A DNA stretch of 64,000 nucleotides from Punica granatum (lineage: Eukaryota > Streptophyta > Magnoliopsida > Myrtales > Lythraceae): the NCBI RefSeq assembly GCF_007655135.1, contig NC_045133.1:23967845-24031844 (forward strand). Reading direction: 5' to 3'. The first letter of the stretch is position 1; each line of letters starts with the position of its first letter. The notes under the pieces are model-generated. The model searched no databases. It saw only the letters and a list, made by a program, of their open reading frames with translations, and had not been told where the DNA came from. Positions 25,010 to 36,281 of the stretch are shown one piece after another. Position numbers and translations under genes: made by a program.

Positions 25010-25409
25010 GCAAATTTTTATGTCCAACGGCTGAATATTCAGTCGTTGTCCGTACGAAATGTTTTCATACTCGGAGAACAATGTTTTGCACTGGTACGAA
25101 ACATTATTCTTTGAGTCAGTCGACTGCATAAACAATATAATTGACTTTATTGCACATCTTATGAACCATTGTTCTTCAAATATGAAAATATTTCATACCC
25201 AGTCGACTGCACACACATTCAATCGACTGAAATGTACATGTGATCGACTAAAATGTATATAAGATCGACTAAAATAAACATGTAGTCGATTGAAATGTAC
25301 ATGCAGTCGACTAACTTAGAGAACAATGTTTTGTATTATTCTTCAAGTATAAAAACGTTTAGTACGGATGCAGTAGCTGAATTCAACCCCTGGACCCAAA
25401 AATTGTCAC
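25010..25409. mobile_element. 400-bp MITE with internal 21-bp TCGACT array
   Basis: Inverted ends: 'gcaaatttttatgtccaacg' versus the reverse complement 'gtgacaatttttgggtccag'; the arms remain related for about 75 bases, including 'gtccgtacgaaatgttt'. The flanks agcatgagg (25001-25009) and agcataagg (25410-25418) match at 8 of 9 positions, a 9-base target duplication. The core holds six tcgact/tcgatt motifs at 25203, 25223, 25244, 25265, 25286 and 25307. Confidence 0.75.
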
Positions 25410-27505
25410 AGCATAAGGTGGAAGTGGGTACTCACTCAGCTGCCCCCCGTAATTATTCGTCTATAATTATTCTTGCTGTTATCTGTGCTCTGACAAGTCC
25501 ACTCTCAGTCAGTCTTCCGGTCATGGCACCTATGCTCTCAAGTCTCAACAGGAATTTTCACCTTTTTTTTTTTTTTGGTTCTCCGAAATTATAGAAGAAT
25601 ATCAGGTCTCTTGTGTTGTGGTAAGGGATGGACCACGATGGGGAGAGGTAGAGCCAATTTTGCCGTCATAAAAAAAAGTCGGACATTTTTCTTCGATTTT
25701 CTGATAAAATTACTTCTATCGCTCTTTTAATCGGGAAATTTACCTTCTTATTTACGCACCAAAGGACTCTCCTTCCTCAACCATAATCCTGGTCTGTCCT
25801 TGGTTGTGGTGTTAGCATCATGGTAATGAACTATCCTATAAGCTCTCCCAAGTGCTTTTGGCCAATTTGGATGAGGATAATTAGAGTAATACTGCATGTA
25901 AAAGACGAGTATATATATACATATACATGTGTCCCGATCTCATTGTTCCTAAATTCCAATAATATCATTGAAGCAGTTGCTAGCGTAGGTTACATTACCT
26001 TAGGAATTCTTCTCGATATTGAAGCAATGAACTTTCAGTCCTCGGTCTGTTGTCTTTGGACCATCAGATATTCCACCGTGATGTTTATGCTTGCCGAACT
26101 CGACCAGATTCCGGTCTTTGCCATAGAGAGATGAGCTCAAGAAAAGGGATTGCAGATCATATTTAGTTTGGGCCCCTGTTTGTGAGATAACAACTGGCAG
26201 AGCAAACATAAACTTGCAGTTGCAGGACCATATCATCCATTTATGCCTTCAACAGATCATTGGGCCTTGAGAAGAGCATACGCATAGGCTTTCAAGATCA
26301 GATTTTCACCGGGGCTCAGTTTCGATATCAGGACTTATAGAGTTAAGTAGTCCATAGATCCAACTACCTCAAAAACAGATGGGAGACCGATCCAAGATGG
26401 ATTGGCGGTTACATTGTAGTTGAACAACTTGAAACTCCTGCAGTAGGGAATTGTTGAACTGAGCAATTCGACGAAATGAATTGTGCAAGAAGTTAGCCGA
26501 ACAGTGCAGTGGGAGTAAACAAAAGATGTAGATAATTGCCATAGGTCGTACAACAATGTCGTGTTGTATGTATGCAGACGACTTGCTGTTACTGCATTCG
26601 TCAGTCCGGCAACACTAAACAGAAGAAAGAGAAGACCGTGAAATGGAAGCAGAATACAGCAGTAGAGCCAGCCAATTTCCCATCAGAAGAAAATCAAGAG
26701 CCTCCGGCTACTTTTGAGCCGAGGAACCAAATAACCAAAGCCTTTATTTTCTTGTTCACTAATTCCGACGGAAGAAAAAAGAAAACAAAAAAGAACATCT
26801 TTTTCTTCGTGGCAGTTTGGAATGATGTAGAAACCAATCCAAGGCACACTGCGACCTCACTAAACCGCATGATAAATGATGGATAAACCAATCCAACGTA
26901 TGGCGTGACCTCTCTAAAACTGCATGATAAACGATGGAGTAACCGATCTGAGCAAGGGCATGACCTCTCCTAACCGCATGATCCTGCTGTGTTATGGCAA
27001 CAATTACTTTGACATGGAATAATTAGCTAGCGACTGTGAGTATCTACTGCAGAACATACTTGAACATCAATCAATTATGCTGGAGATTCTTAGACCTTCG
27101 CATAAGACTTCGGACTGCCTTCCAATATTAACAAAATCGAGTATTTACTCATCCATTATACAAACAAGAACTGGAGGAAAAGCCTGCTTTTGCAACACAT
27201 GAAACACACTCGTTTTCCGGCTAGATCACAAAAATTCCACACCATCTGTGCTCGAATCATATTTCATCAGTGGAGGATGTACACTTCTTCTGTAACCTGG
27301 ATATGTGTTCTCTACACTTCAAGGGGAGGAGTATTACGAATCCGAAAACAATTTGAACACGTCCTGTATCATTTCAGAGTGTATATGCTGTCTCCCCTTA
27401 ATCCTACTCCTAGTGCTTTCTGTATTTTCTGTCAGCTGAACAAATCGGAAAACAAAAGGACGATATCTGTTCATGCTTTCCAACAAACAAAAATCTCAAA
27501 CATCA
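25410..27505. other. Intergenic DNA, no assigned gene
   Basis: Several open frames of 70-130 codons occur on both strands, but none shows a domain I recognise and no consistent exon chain could be built. A three-unit minisatellite lies at 26831-26983. The part next to 27505 is probably the 3' UTR of the minus-strand SRO gene. Confidence 0.35.
26831..26983. repeat. Three tandem units of about 54 bases
   Basis: Units beginning 'aaaccaatccaagg' (26831), 'aaccaatccaacg' (26886) and 'aaccgatctgagc' (26940) each contain 'tgacctctc' or 'cgacctcac' followed by 'cgcatgat'. Diverged tandem array. Confidence 0.75.
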
Positions 27506-29339
27506 TTATCCGGAACCGCGAATCTCCCGAATCGTGGAAAGCAAAACATCATCGCCAGCAATCGAACGCAATTGCTTAGCAAATATATCTTTGGCCAGCC
27601 GTCCTGCCTGTAACAAAATACAAGCCAAAGGCACAGATGGCACTAGCAAATTGACATCCGAATCACCCCATGTAACTAAGAAACAGTTGAAAGAAACAAA
27701 TGGGTTCTGATCAAAGTTGAACCTACTACTTACCCTGAATACACTGTACAAATTCTCCACTTCCTGCACTTTGGTGGGAGGAAGGGCATTCCTGATCTTA
27801 GAGAACAATTCCGCAATGGATCGCTTCACACATCCTGCTTCCTTTGGAGGTCCTATTGATGCTCAAACAATACTTCAGCATAATATTCGGAGAACTTTCA
27901 ATTAAGACTTCGAGAACATAGCGATCGTACTCACCTTTCATGCGATCAGAGGGCCTAAAGCTCACGACAAATTCAGGTAGCACATGGGTGTTCATGTTGG
28001 AGCACCACACAACATACCACTTCGGGTTACTAGGATCGTCCACACCAGTATCAAAGCTCACGCTAGAAGGATGGGACTGTTTAGAGCCAAGTTCCACTTT
28101 CTCGAGATTGCCTAGAGTAACTCGGCATAGAATGACATGCTTTTCACCGTTTTCATCCAGCTCAGACTTCACAGCACTGGAATTGCAACCGCAAAAGACA
28201 TCATCAGCAAATTCCACAAACATCTTACCAAAATGGCATTCATATCTCCAACTTCTTCAGTCAATCACAAACTCGAAAAACTAGCAAGCCACACTCGATT
28301 TCTTTCAAGCAAAGCTAACCCATCTAGCCGCCTAATAACTCTATTTCCATATCACCACTACTGATTCCAAATCAAGTTTCACACAGGTTATATTCCAAAC
28401 CTATTCCCGCCCTATAAACGAAAGAGAATAATTCAAAATATACCTTAAATGTGGCAACCCCATTGAAGAGAAATATACCCCAACACCATAACTCCCCGAC
28501 CACGTGATACTGCCGGGGCCAGTGAACCCATGCGCCAAAATGCTATCCACATGCTTCTTCGACGTGCCATGCCAAGCATACACGGTGTTAGAGGCACCTC
28601 TCGCGGCCTTCATAATCTCCGCCTGCTTCTGGAAAACCTCGGACCTCGCCCGCCCCAAATCGCCGGTCCACTCACACTGATAAATGGCAGTGACCATAGC
28701 GCCAGCATCAATGTCCTTCAAGCCCGACAAGAAGTAATTCTTAATCCTCAAGTAAGCCCCTTCTCCTTCTTCCAACAGCCTAGCATTAGCCCACGGGGAT
28801 TTCTCAGGATGATCGCCGCCCGGAGCCAAACACCGCCTCTTCGATTCGTCTTCCAACTTATCGTTCGACGAACTAACCTCTGCCTCCTCTTCCTCCTCTA
28901 CTTTGCGGTCCTCCCGCTTCCGCTTCATCGAGTTATCTTCGAGATCCTCGACGAAGCTTTTCGGGAAGAAGCAGCTCCCGGCATCGTCCATCCACGCGAT
29001 CGACCTCTGACTCCCGCTCTCGAAGTCGGTCTGCAGCATCCTGGGGAAGTCGAAGAGGTAGAGCGAGCCGTCGATGACCAGATCCACCACCAGCCGGCGC
29101 TGGACGAAGCACGGCCTGAGCGACTCCACCACCCGGCTCGGGAAGTCAATCCACGAGCCTCCTCTGTAGTACATCAGCCGAGCCAACGGGCCTGTCCGCT
29201 GGAAGTTGTGGCGGTTCTCGATCATCGCCCGCACCGGGCAGCAGGATCCCACCGGGCAAATGCTAGGGTTGGGGGGAGCCATTCCGGGGACGGGGACCCG
29301 AATTGATTCTACCAGCCCCCGCCGTTGTGCCGCCGCCAT
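27506..29339 (-). CDS. RCD1/SRO-family protein: WWE, PARP-like and RST domains
   Basis: Plant regulator of the RADICAL-INDUCED CELL DEATH1 / SIMILAR TO RCD-ONE family, which binds transcription factors through its RST domain in stress and development, probably in the nucleus. Minus-strand exons: 29339-28444, 28176-27935, 27834-27734, 27607-27506; 446 residues. WWE-like domain about 40-130 (LMYYRGGSWIDFP ... SIAWMDDAGSCFFP), acidic and basic low-complexity linker about 135-185 (KRKRED, EEEEEAE), PARP-like fold about 195-375, RST about 385-446 (IAELFSKIRNALPPTKVQEV ... LAKDIFAKQLRSIAGDDVLL). Shorter than RCD1 (589 residues), mainly in linkers. His257 in WHG and Tyr289 in GVYF occupy canonical PARP positions. 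The start is the first ATG after the TATA box at 29423-29430. Family assignment is firm; enzymatic activity is not established. Confidence 0.9.
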
Positions 29340-29422
29340 TGCCTTCCGAGTGAAGAAATCTGAGAGCTCCGACGAAATCGACGACCGGTAGAATGGGAGA
29401 AAACGAATCGTTTCATCGCTTG

Positions 29423-29430
29423 CATTTATA
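29423..29430 (-). promoter_or_regulatory. TATA box of the SRO gene
   Basis: The minus strand reads CTATAAATG about 84-91 bases upstream of the ATG, which gives a short 5' leader. Confidence 0.6.
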
Positions 29431-29811
29431 GGCCTATGCTTTGGGGACACGACACCCTTCCTGGGTTTACGTAAATGCCCCCATCAAAAATGTGGAGAGG
29501 GAAGTGACCGGCAGGAGCTGGGGGTACTTTGGTCATTTCGAGGAGGTGAAAAAAGTAACTTGGCACGTAAGCTTCTTCCTTCATGCATTCGGTGCTGTTG
29601 ACGTTCGGGAAGGCGTGGCCGCTTTTGGTTTTGGGTATTTCTTCGGGCCAAAGAAATAAATTGCGATCCAAAAGGGGGAGAATCAATGCGCTGTTGGATT
29701 TTTCTAACCCAAAGGTTGGGATAAAAAAAGTCCACTTTTTGACTTTTTCCGATAAAAAAAACCAAAATGTCATCGTCTTATTAGTTAAAGTATTTCTCTG
29801 GATCAACTTAA

Positions 29812-29990
29812 ACAGTTCGGTACTTATTTAGCATAAGTAAGATTTTGGGTTCAAATCATTGTGAATGTAGAAAATCCACGTTAGGAGAGATTTATTCCTT
29901 AATAGGCCGACCCGGCTTAACTGGATTAGTCGAGACCCGATTGGACTTCAGGATACTCTGGTTAAAGTATTTCTCGTATACCAATCGAAT
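29812..29990 (+). repeat. SINE-like remnant (family S2)
   Basis: Contains 'agattttgggttcaaatcat' (B-box-like), then 'aggccgacccggcttaactgg', then 'cgagacccgattggacttc', in the same order as the copy at 38020-38195. Confidence 0.5.
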
Positions 29991-30130
29991 CGGTTCAAAC
30001 GGTTAGATACTTATTCTCTTAAATAATGTTAAAGTGTTATGAATGGAAAAAATTCTTAATTGGTAGAGTTCTATCACTTAGTACACTGACCATTGGACTT
30101 TCGGTTATCATAATACATACAAAAAAAAGA
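29991..30130 (+). repeat. SINE-like remnant (family S2), adjacent copy
   Basis: Begins 'tcggttcaaacggttagata' and ends in an A-rich tract (about 30120-30130). Follows directly on the previous copy and is more diverged. Confidence 0.4.
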
Positions 30131-31224
30131 GAGTATTTTTTGAAGTGTTTATAGTGAATTTCATCTCAAATCCTAAAAATCTGCTCACACGGAACACAGT
30201 TTGTCAAGTGCATCATATCTCATTATTATTATTTTTCACTTGTGTTGTGTGGGTGTTACATTAGCAAGGTTCAAATTTCTCAATTTTTATTGGTATTTTA
30301 TTCGTTTATTATTTATTTCAATGAGGATCATGTTGGCAAGCATCAATGATTTATTGTGACCGAGAAAGGCTCCTGACTCAGCATCTCATTGAAATAAGAA
30401 TATCAAGCTCAAAAGCATGCAATCTTCACTCGGAAATCGGGTACACAAAGTTAAGTTTCCAACGATCATAAGTACCAGCTTCCAGAACATGAATATTGCG
30501 ATTCGTGACTGTGGATATGAAGTACACAATAGACGATTGAAATATTTTTCTGTGCTGATCATAGGGTTCGTGAGAAAACTTGATAGACAGACTCATGATA
30601 TGTTATTTTTCTTAATTCTTTTGGGCGGTCGGCTTCTATACAGACCTGTTCACACGAACTTCAATTGATCCACCTCTTTAGACGAGTCGAAAATAGACCT
30701 TCCACGATCGACCGGGGGATTCACATCGCCTCTCCCATGAAATAATGGCAAACACCCATCAGTAGGGCTTTGACTTGAACCTTCATTGTTAAGCACCTCC
30801 ACAGCCAAAAGTCGTGACTTGTGAATGACGGTACAGGAATTCTATGGCATATTATCGTGATAGAATAGTTGTTGCTCATTATCGCATTAATTTCTTTTTC
30901 ACTCATAATATATAATTTTCTTTAAATTATCTCTTGCATGTAAAAGACAAATGATAATAAAAGTCCACGTACCTCTCTTTTAAACTAAAACGACTGATAA
31001 TACAATAATTTCTTTATATATATGTATATATATATATATATATATATAATATACGTCTAAACTTTTGCCAGAAAACTTGGCAACATGTACATATTTCATG
31101 TGTATATCTAGCAAACGATGAAAACTTAAATCCATCTGACAAATTCTCAATTCATATCTTTAAAAAAGTGAGATAATAATATTTGTAAGAAAATAATTCG
31201 ACCAAATCAAATTACAGTAAGTGA

Positions 31225-31713
31225 TCAACCATGAACATCGAGTTTGGCCATGCATGAAATCAGTTTCTGGAAGGTCGATTTCACGCCGGAGCAGCATGCC
31301 TCCTGAGCCCTCTTAAGCAACCAAGACGAGTTCCTTCCCCGCGTGCTCTTGCCCCGCCTTCCCCTAACAATTATCTTCGGGTGATCATCCACTCTCAGCG
31401 GACACTTCTTGGCCTTGTTAGCTGCCGTCTCCTTCCTCTTAATCATCGTGATGGGGTAGCTCCTCAGAAAGATAAGCCGGCTGGAGGGCACAGTATCCTC
31501 CAGGGCCTTCGGTTGTGGGTGCACCTGGTGATTGTTCCTTTCCCAATCAAAGCTAGAGTGTCCCCCTGGAGGTGGCCTCCGTGGGGGCAGCCCTGCGGAC
31601 TCGTTATCAGGACATTCTTCCGGCCTTCCGTGTTTGAAGTTTTCGTCCCTCAGCCATCTCAAGGAGTCAGTGAGGTCACCGGATAATGACACAGAGATCG
31701 ACATATGATCCAT
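31225..31713 (-). CDS. Unknown small basic protein, paralog A
   Basis: Single-exon frame of 162 residues; family not recognised. It starts MDHMSISVSLSGDLTDSLRW and ends in a basic tail with ACCSGVKSTF. It shares with paralog B (34588-35067) four blocks: GDLTDSLxWLRDEN, TVPSSxLIFLRSYPITMIKR, KAKKCxxRVDDHPKI and ACCSxVKSxF, separated by diverged, partly Pro-rich spacers. No signal peptide or membrane segment is visible. The Lys/Arg-rich C-terminal half could suit a nuclear or nucleic-acid-associated protein, but that is only inference. Conservation of the frame in two diverged copies argues for a real gene. Flanking DNA is duplicated too, including 'ctagcaaacgatgaaaact' downstream (31110). The region matching B's TATA box is altered here. 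Confidence 0.6.
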   Translation of the reverse strand: MDHMSISVSLSGDLTDSLRWLRDENFKHGRPEECPDNESAGLPPRRPPPGGHSSFDWERNNHQVHPQPKALEDTVPSSRLIFLRSYPITMIKRKETAANKAKKCPLRVDDHPKIIVRGRRGKSTRGRNSSWLLKRAQEACCSGVKSTFQKLISCMAKLDVHG

Positions 31714-31790
31714 GCGGAGATTTCGAATTTGAGACAATTATGTACGTCCCCCTGTTATATGTTTGTAGAGGATGGTTTTCATATATAGTG
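31714..31790 (-). promoter_or_regulatory. Proximal promoter of paralog A, TATA region altered
   Basis: Aligned with paralog B's upstream DNA ('tagaggat.gttttcatat' is shared), the TATA-equivalent reads CTACAAACATA instead of CTATAAATA. Expression of A may therefore differ from B. Confidence 0.45.
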
Positions 31791-32579
31791 ATATTTTATT
31801 GTCAATGTTTCAATTTTAAATATTTCTTGTGGATGGGTTAAAAATCAAATATGGATTTTGCATATTCCTTTTTCATCTTTGGTTAAGAAAGAGATCAGAT
31901 CTCTATTATGTTACTTGTATGGATGTAGCTTATCCGTAATTCTCGAGAATCATGTGAAATTAATTAGGATGAATTATTCTTGTAATTTGATTCTATTCAA
32001 AACTGAAATATTCAACAAAAAAGTTTTATGTACGGATTTACAGTAGGATCATTGCTAGATTATCTTGTGTTATGGGTCTTATATTTTCATTTTTCTTGAT
32101 TTAAAAAGATATATTTACAAAGAGAATAGCCGAGAATCGAAAGATATAATTGATGTATATCTCGATTAATTTTTTTTATATTTAAGATGATCACATTCCT
32201 GTGTTACACCAGAAAAATTGCATGGAAATTCATCGTGGATAAATAATTACGGGATTTATTTGCATGAGTATCTTTTTATCTCAATAGATGTGTTATTTGT
32301 CGAATTTCATTTTCACTTATATATAAAGTAATTAATCCTGATATTTTACAAGTAATTAGCAATTTAATTTGAAAGTTACTTCCAAATTTTTGCGAAATAT
32401 CTGCACTGTTCTCTTATTTGAGAATAACACAAGAAATTGTATTTTACTTTTCTTGTAGAACTATGTCTGATATTTTAATATTTTACCCACAACTTTATGG
32501 TAAAAGTAATTTTATATACATATATATTTGTGTATGCGTATGTGCTCTCTTAAATTTTCAATATATGCATTTCTATTAA

Positions 32580-33276
32580 GGATGGCACTGGGGAGAGTTT
32601 GGAACGACTATATCCATTCTATACCCATACTCGTTAAGAAAAGTCAATTATAAACTCTTCCCAAATCCGTTAAGATTTTAAAGGAAAATTTTGAAACCCA
32701 TCCCATTAATTTAACAAAAATCCACTGGAAAACACATTTTTCGCATGTTAATAAGTTTGCGAGAAAAGTTTGTATGAACTTATCATAACATTTGATTTAT
32801 AAAAAATGGTTTGATATAACAAAAAGTATTCAAATACAAAATATAAATTCTAGACAAATAATTATACGAATGAAAATAAACCACAACACTTATAAGTTCA
32901 TAATATGTTCAAAAACAATAAATCACAATACTTTCAAGTTTATAACACTAAACGAGTATTACAAATATTAGAATTTGGAATTATAATAAAGAGAAACAAA
33001 AAAAAAATAGTAAGTGTTATTTTGAAAATATGAGTAATATGAAGGGGAATTTAGTAAATTTACTTTTAACGAGTTTAAAACGGATTTTGAGGTAAAATCC
33101 TAAAGGGTTTTAGGATTTTATGTCAAAATCTAAAACCCTAAACCCTTTCCAAACTCTATTGGATTTTGACCTCAAATTTCTAAACCCGTTTAGTGATTCA
33201 ATGAGTAAAATCCATTAAACACCTATCAGGATTTGGGACGAGTGAAATACCTAATTATGTGAACTCGTTCCCATCC
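32580..33276. mobile_element. hAT-like non-autonomous element
   Basis: The ends 'ggatggcactggggagag' and 'cgttcccatcc' form short imperfect TIRs of the common plant 'ggatggnaacggg' type. Flanks ctattaa and ctattta are nearly identical. Subterminal blocks of 'aaaatcc' and 'ggattttg' occur at both ends. No transposase frame. Confidence 0.5.
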
Positions 33277-34439
33277 CTATTTATTACCTACTGTACAAGT
33301 ATAAAGTATATCTTTATAGCCTGTGATTGTAAATTATTAATTAACTAATGGCGCAATAAAATATGGTGCATAAATTTCGGTGACACCTCATGGTTTCAAA
33401 AATGAATAGCGAAATTGCTTCTTTTAAAATATAACACTCATCACCTATTTTTGCTGATGTAGATGTTGGCTGGGCACCAGGTGTAAGTTCGACTTGATGT
33501 AGCTTATTAATTAATATTTTTTATGTAAAAAAATAAAAAATAAATTCTGAAAATTAAACAAAAAATAGAATATAGAAAAAAAGTTAAAACTCCTAAGGGG
33601 CAGTCGGGCGGTGGGGGCTCCCCCGTAGCTTGCCCCTAGCGAGGTCGCCGAAGGTCTCCCACAACTCTAGTGACCTCCACCCTGGGGGTGGCGGTCGGAG
33701 GAGCTAAGGAAGAGCCCAAAACCCCTAATTTACCCCGATCTTGAGAAGTCAATCGTTTAATTTCTTAAGAATTTTTTTTTACATTCTAGAAAACATTAAA
33801 ACGTTTATACGTGATTTTCAATATAATAATATTATTATAATTTTATTAAGAGTAAGAATATTAAAAATTGAGAAACTTTAAAGGACAGAGAAATTATTCG
33901 AAATGGAGCTCAAATTTTGTACTTCAGGTTTTGTATATTATAACTGATGATTGATGATTTCAACTGTTGTGTGTATATATACATTTATTTATCTTTATAC
34001 TTCTATACTTACTATTAATAGTAATTGTGGAGTTTCTTATAGACAAATAAGGAGCAAATTTTGGTTTGCTCAGTATGACTTTGAGAATTAGGAATTAGAA
34101 TTGGTATTTTTTTATGTTGGATGATATACATTTTTCAATATCTTATTTTGTTTATGAATAATTTCATTATGAAATGCAATGATAAACATTTTAGTTTATT
34201 GGTTTCTCATTATTATGATTATATTTTTTACCAATGGAAATTGCTATTATGCTGAAAATGAACTCCTAATTGTGAAAATAATAAAAAATAAGAAGTAGCT
34301 ATTTAATTAATTATTTAAAAGCTACCGGTTGCCTCTAAATAATATTAGAGGCATATATATTTGACATTTTTGCTGTAACTAAAGGCAGATATAGATGCTT
34401 CTATTACAGCATGTGGAGGCAGTTTAAAATTCTCTGTTT

Positions 34440-34587
34440 AAAACTTTGGCAACATATGTACCTGTTTTTCCGGATCTAGCAAACGATGAAAACTATAATC
34501 CATTCAACAATTCTCAATTAATCGACCAAAATTTATGGAGAAAAAACAAATATGAAAAAATAAGGCCACAAATTGCACTCAGTGTGA
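34440..34587 (-). repeat. 3' flank of paralog B shared with paralog A
   Basis: 'ctagcaaacgatgaaaact' and 'caattctcaatt' here match 31110-31155 downstream of paralog A, so the duplicated block is larger than the coding frame. Confidence 0.7.
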
Positions 34588-35067
34588 TCAGCCAATGTCG
34601 TCTTTGGTTGTATACGAAGGCAAGCTGCCGAAGCCTGATTTCACGCTGGAGCAGCATGCCTTCTTTCTGAGCCCTCTTATCACCGACCAAAACGAGCGCC
34701 TTCCCCTCGTGCTCTGGCCACGGCTGGCCCCAATGGTTATTTTCGGGTGATCATCCACTCTGGGCAGACATTTCTTGGCCTTGCCAACCGTCGTCACCTT
34801 CCTCTTGATCATCGTGATTGGGTAGCTCCTCAAGAAGATCAGCTGGCTGGAGGGCACAGTCTTCTCCAGCGTCTCTGGGTGCAGGTGCACCTGACGGTTT
34901 TTCCTTCCCAAATCCAACCTATAGCATCCCATTGATGACGGCCCTATGGACACATTAGCCTTGTTACGTTCTTCCAGCCTTTGGTGTTTGAGATTTTCGT
35001 CCCTCAGCCATATCAAGGAGTCAGTGAGGTCACCTGGTAATAACACAGGAATCGACATGTGATCCAT
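34588..35067 (-). CDS. Unknown small basic protein, paralog B
   Basis: Single-exon frame of 159 residues, beginning MDHMSIPVLLPGDLTDSLIW. It shares four conserved blocks with paralog A (31225-31713): GDLTDSLxWLRDEN, TVPSSxLIFLRSYPITMIKR, KAKKCxxRVDDHPKI and ACCSxVKSxF. The region between blocks one and two is poorly conserved. No known domain, signal peptide or membrane segment is seen. A good TATA box (CTATAAATATAACA, minus strand, 35101-35114) lies only about 35-45 bases before the ATG, so the transcript leader would be very short or translation may use a different upstream context. Same strand as paralog A, 2.9 kb away; a local tandem duplication is the simplest origin. Function unknown. 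Confidence 0.6.
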   Translation of the reverse strand: MDHMSIPVLLPGDLTDSLIWLRDENLKHQRLEERNKANVSIGPSSMGCYRLDLGRKNRQVHLHPETLEKTVPSSQLIFLRSYPITMIKRKVTTVGKAKKCLPRVDDHPKITIGASRGQSTRGRRSFWSVIRGLRKKACCSSVKSGFGSLPSYTTKDDIG

Positions 35068-35100
35068 CGGGAGAGTTATGAGACAACTACGCAAGCTCCT

Positions 35101-35114
35101 TGTTATATTTATAG
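35101..35114 (-). promoter_or_regulatory. TATA box of paralog B
   Basis: The minus strand reads CTATAAATATAACA just upstream of the MDHM start codon. Confidence 0.55.
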
Positions 35115-35973
35115 AGGATAGTTTTCATATAGATATATTAGGAGTAGGATAATCAAATCAAACCAGATCTTTAAATATTTATAATTAGTGGATGATCTTA
35201 AATACGAATAGATATTTGTTTTTCCTTTTTCCTTTTTTTTTTTTTGTGTTGGGGGGTTCTAAGGAAGTGAACTACGTAAAATTAGTGATATGATAAATCT
35301 TATAATGATTCAATTTCAAATCTCATCAAGTACCCAATACCTCTACTCGAAAGTTTTATTTGGGATTTCCGAAGGGTCATCGGGATATCTCATGTTATGG
35401 CATCATTTTATTTTATTATTCACAATTTTATTATTCATCATTAGAAAAAAAAAGATAAATTTACAAGTTATTAAGTCCCGCAGGCTCACATGGCTAGCTA
35501 ATTATTGTTTGAACTCCCCTCAAAAATAGCTTTTGTGTTCAACCGTATCTATGTTTTTTTTTTCGCTGAATAAAGATGATAACCGTTTTTATAGCCTTTG
35601 GTTTCTCTCGATGTGTTATTCTCAATTAAGCTTATGAGATGGCCCACAACCCCAACAATTTCAAAGCGACTTCCTTAATATTGTGATTAGATCAAATATT
35701 AACACAAACCGGATTCATTATCTCTCTCTTTTTTTTTTCGGTAGATGATTCATTATCTATTTTAAATTAGTTCTTTTATTGGTTTACTTGCACCCACACA
35801 ATGACACCATTGGTTTGTAAGAGGTTATAGCACCATGATAATTAGATTCCTTGATATATGCCTAACAATTCGTAGAGAAACCAGCGATTTTGCAAGTATT
35901 TTCGTCCAAAATTACAAAATCAAACTCGTTCCCACTAATAGGGATGCGATGGACCAAGAGGACTGAAAGCGAA

Positions 35974-36008
<35 letters not shown>

Positions 36009-36281
36009 CTGAGTTTTGAATTCTTATATGATTTTTGCACTTTTTTCTTTTTGGTAAAAAAAATTTCTCATATTCGTCCCATAACTTGACCACCAATTAA
36101 TCTATTTAACCTTATCTCAAAAATCTGGGATCCACCCCCCGACTGGCTGTTACTTCGCCTACATGATAACACCATAATTGGCTCATAGTATTGATCTTCA
36201 ACTTCCTCCCTATATTTATTGTTCTCCATCGTGATGAAAAATGAAGAAGCTTTTTATTTTTGAAGCATGAATCCTAATCTA

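Larger units (their letters stand above)
29440..31224. other. Intergenic DNA with two SINE-like remnants
   Basis: Two tandemly placed SINE-like segments occur at 29812-30130 (listed separately). At 30360-30900 there is moderately GC-balanced sequence that may be an old retroelement piece; no domain is recognisable. An (AT)n tract lies at about 31016-31050. Confidence 0.35.
31791..34587. other. Spacer between the two paralogs
   Basis: AT-rich DNA containing a TIR element (32580-33276) and a GC-rich island at about 33595-33750 of unknown origin, perhaps the core of another decayed MITE. No coding frame is supported. Confidence 0.4.

Noticed and set aside
25820..26134. Frame containing EAVASVGYITLGILLDIEAM, considered as a cation/proton exchanger fragment
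   Set aside because: Similarity to transporter sequences is too weak and no neighbouring exons match.
28530..29306. 258-codon plus-strand open frame
   Set aside because: Antisense shadow of the GC-rich first exon of the SRO gene; low-complexity Arg/Pro/Leu content and no motif.
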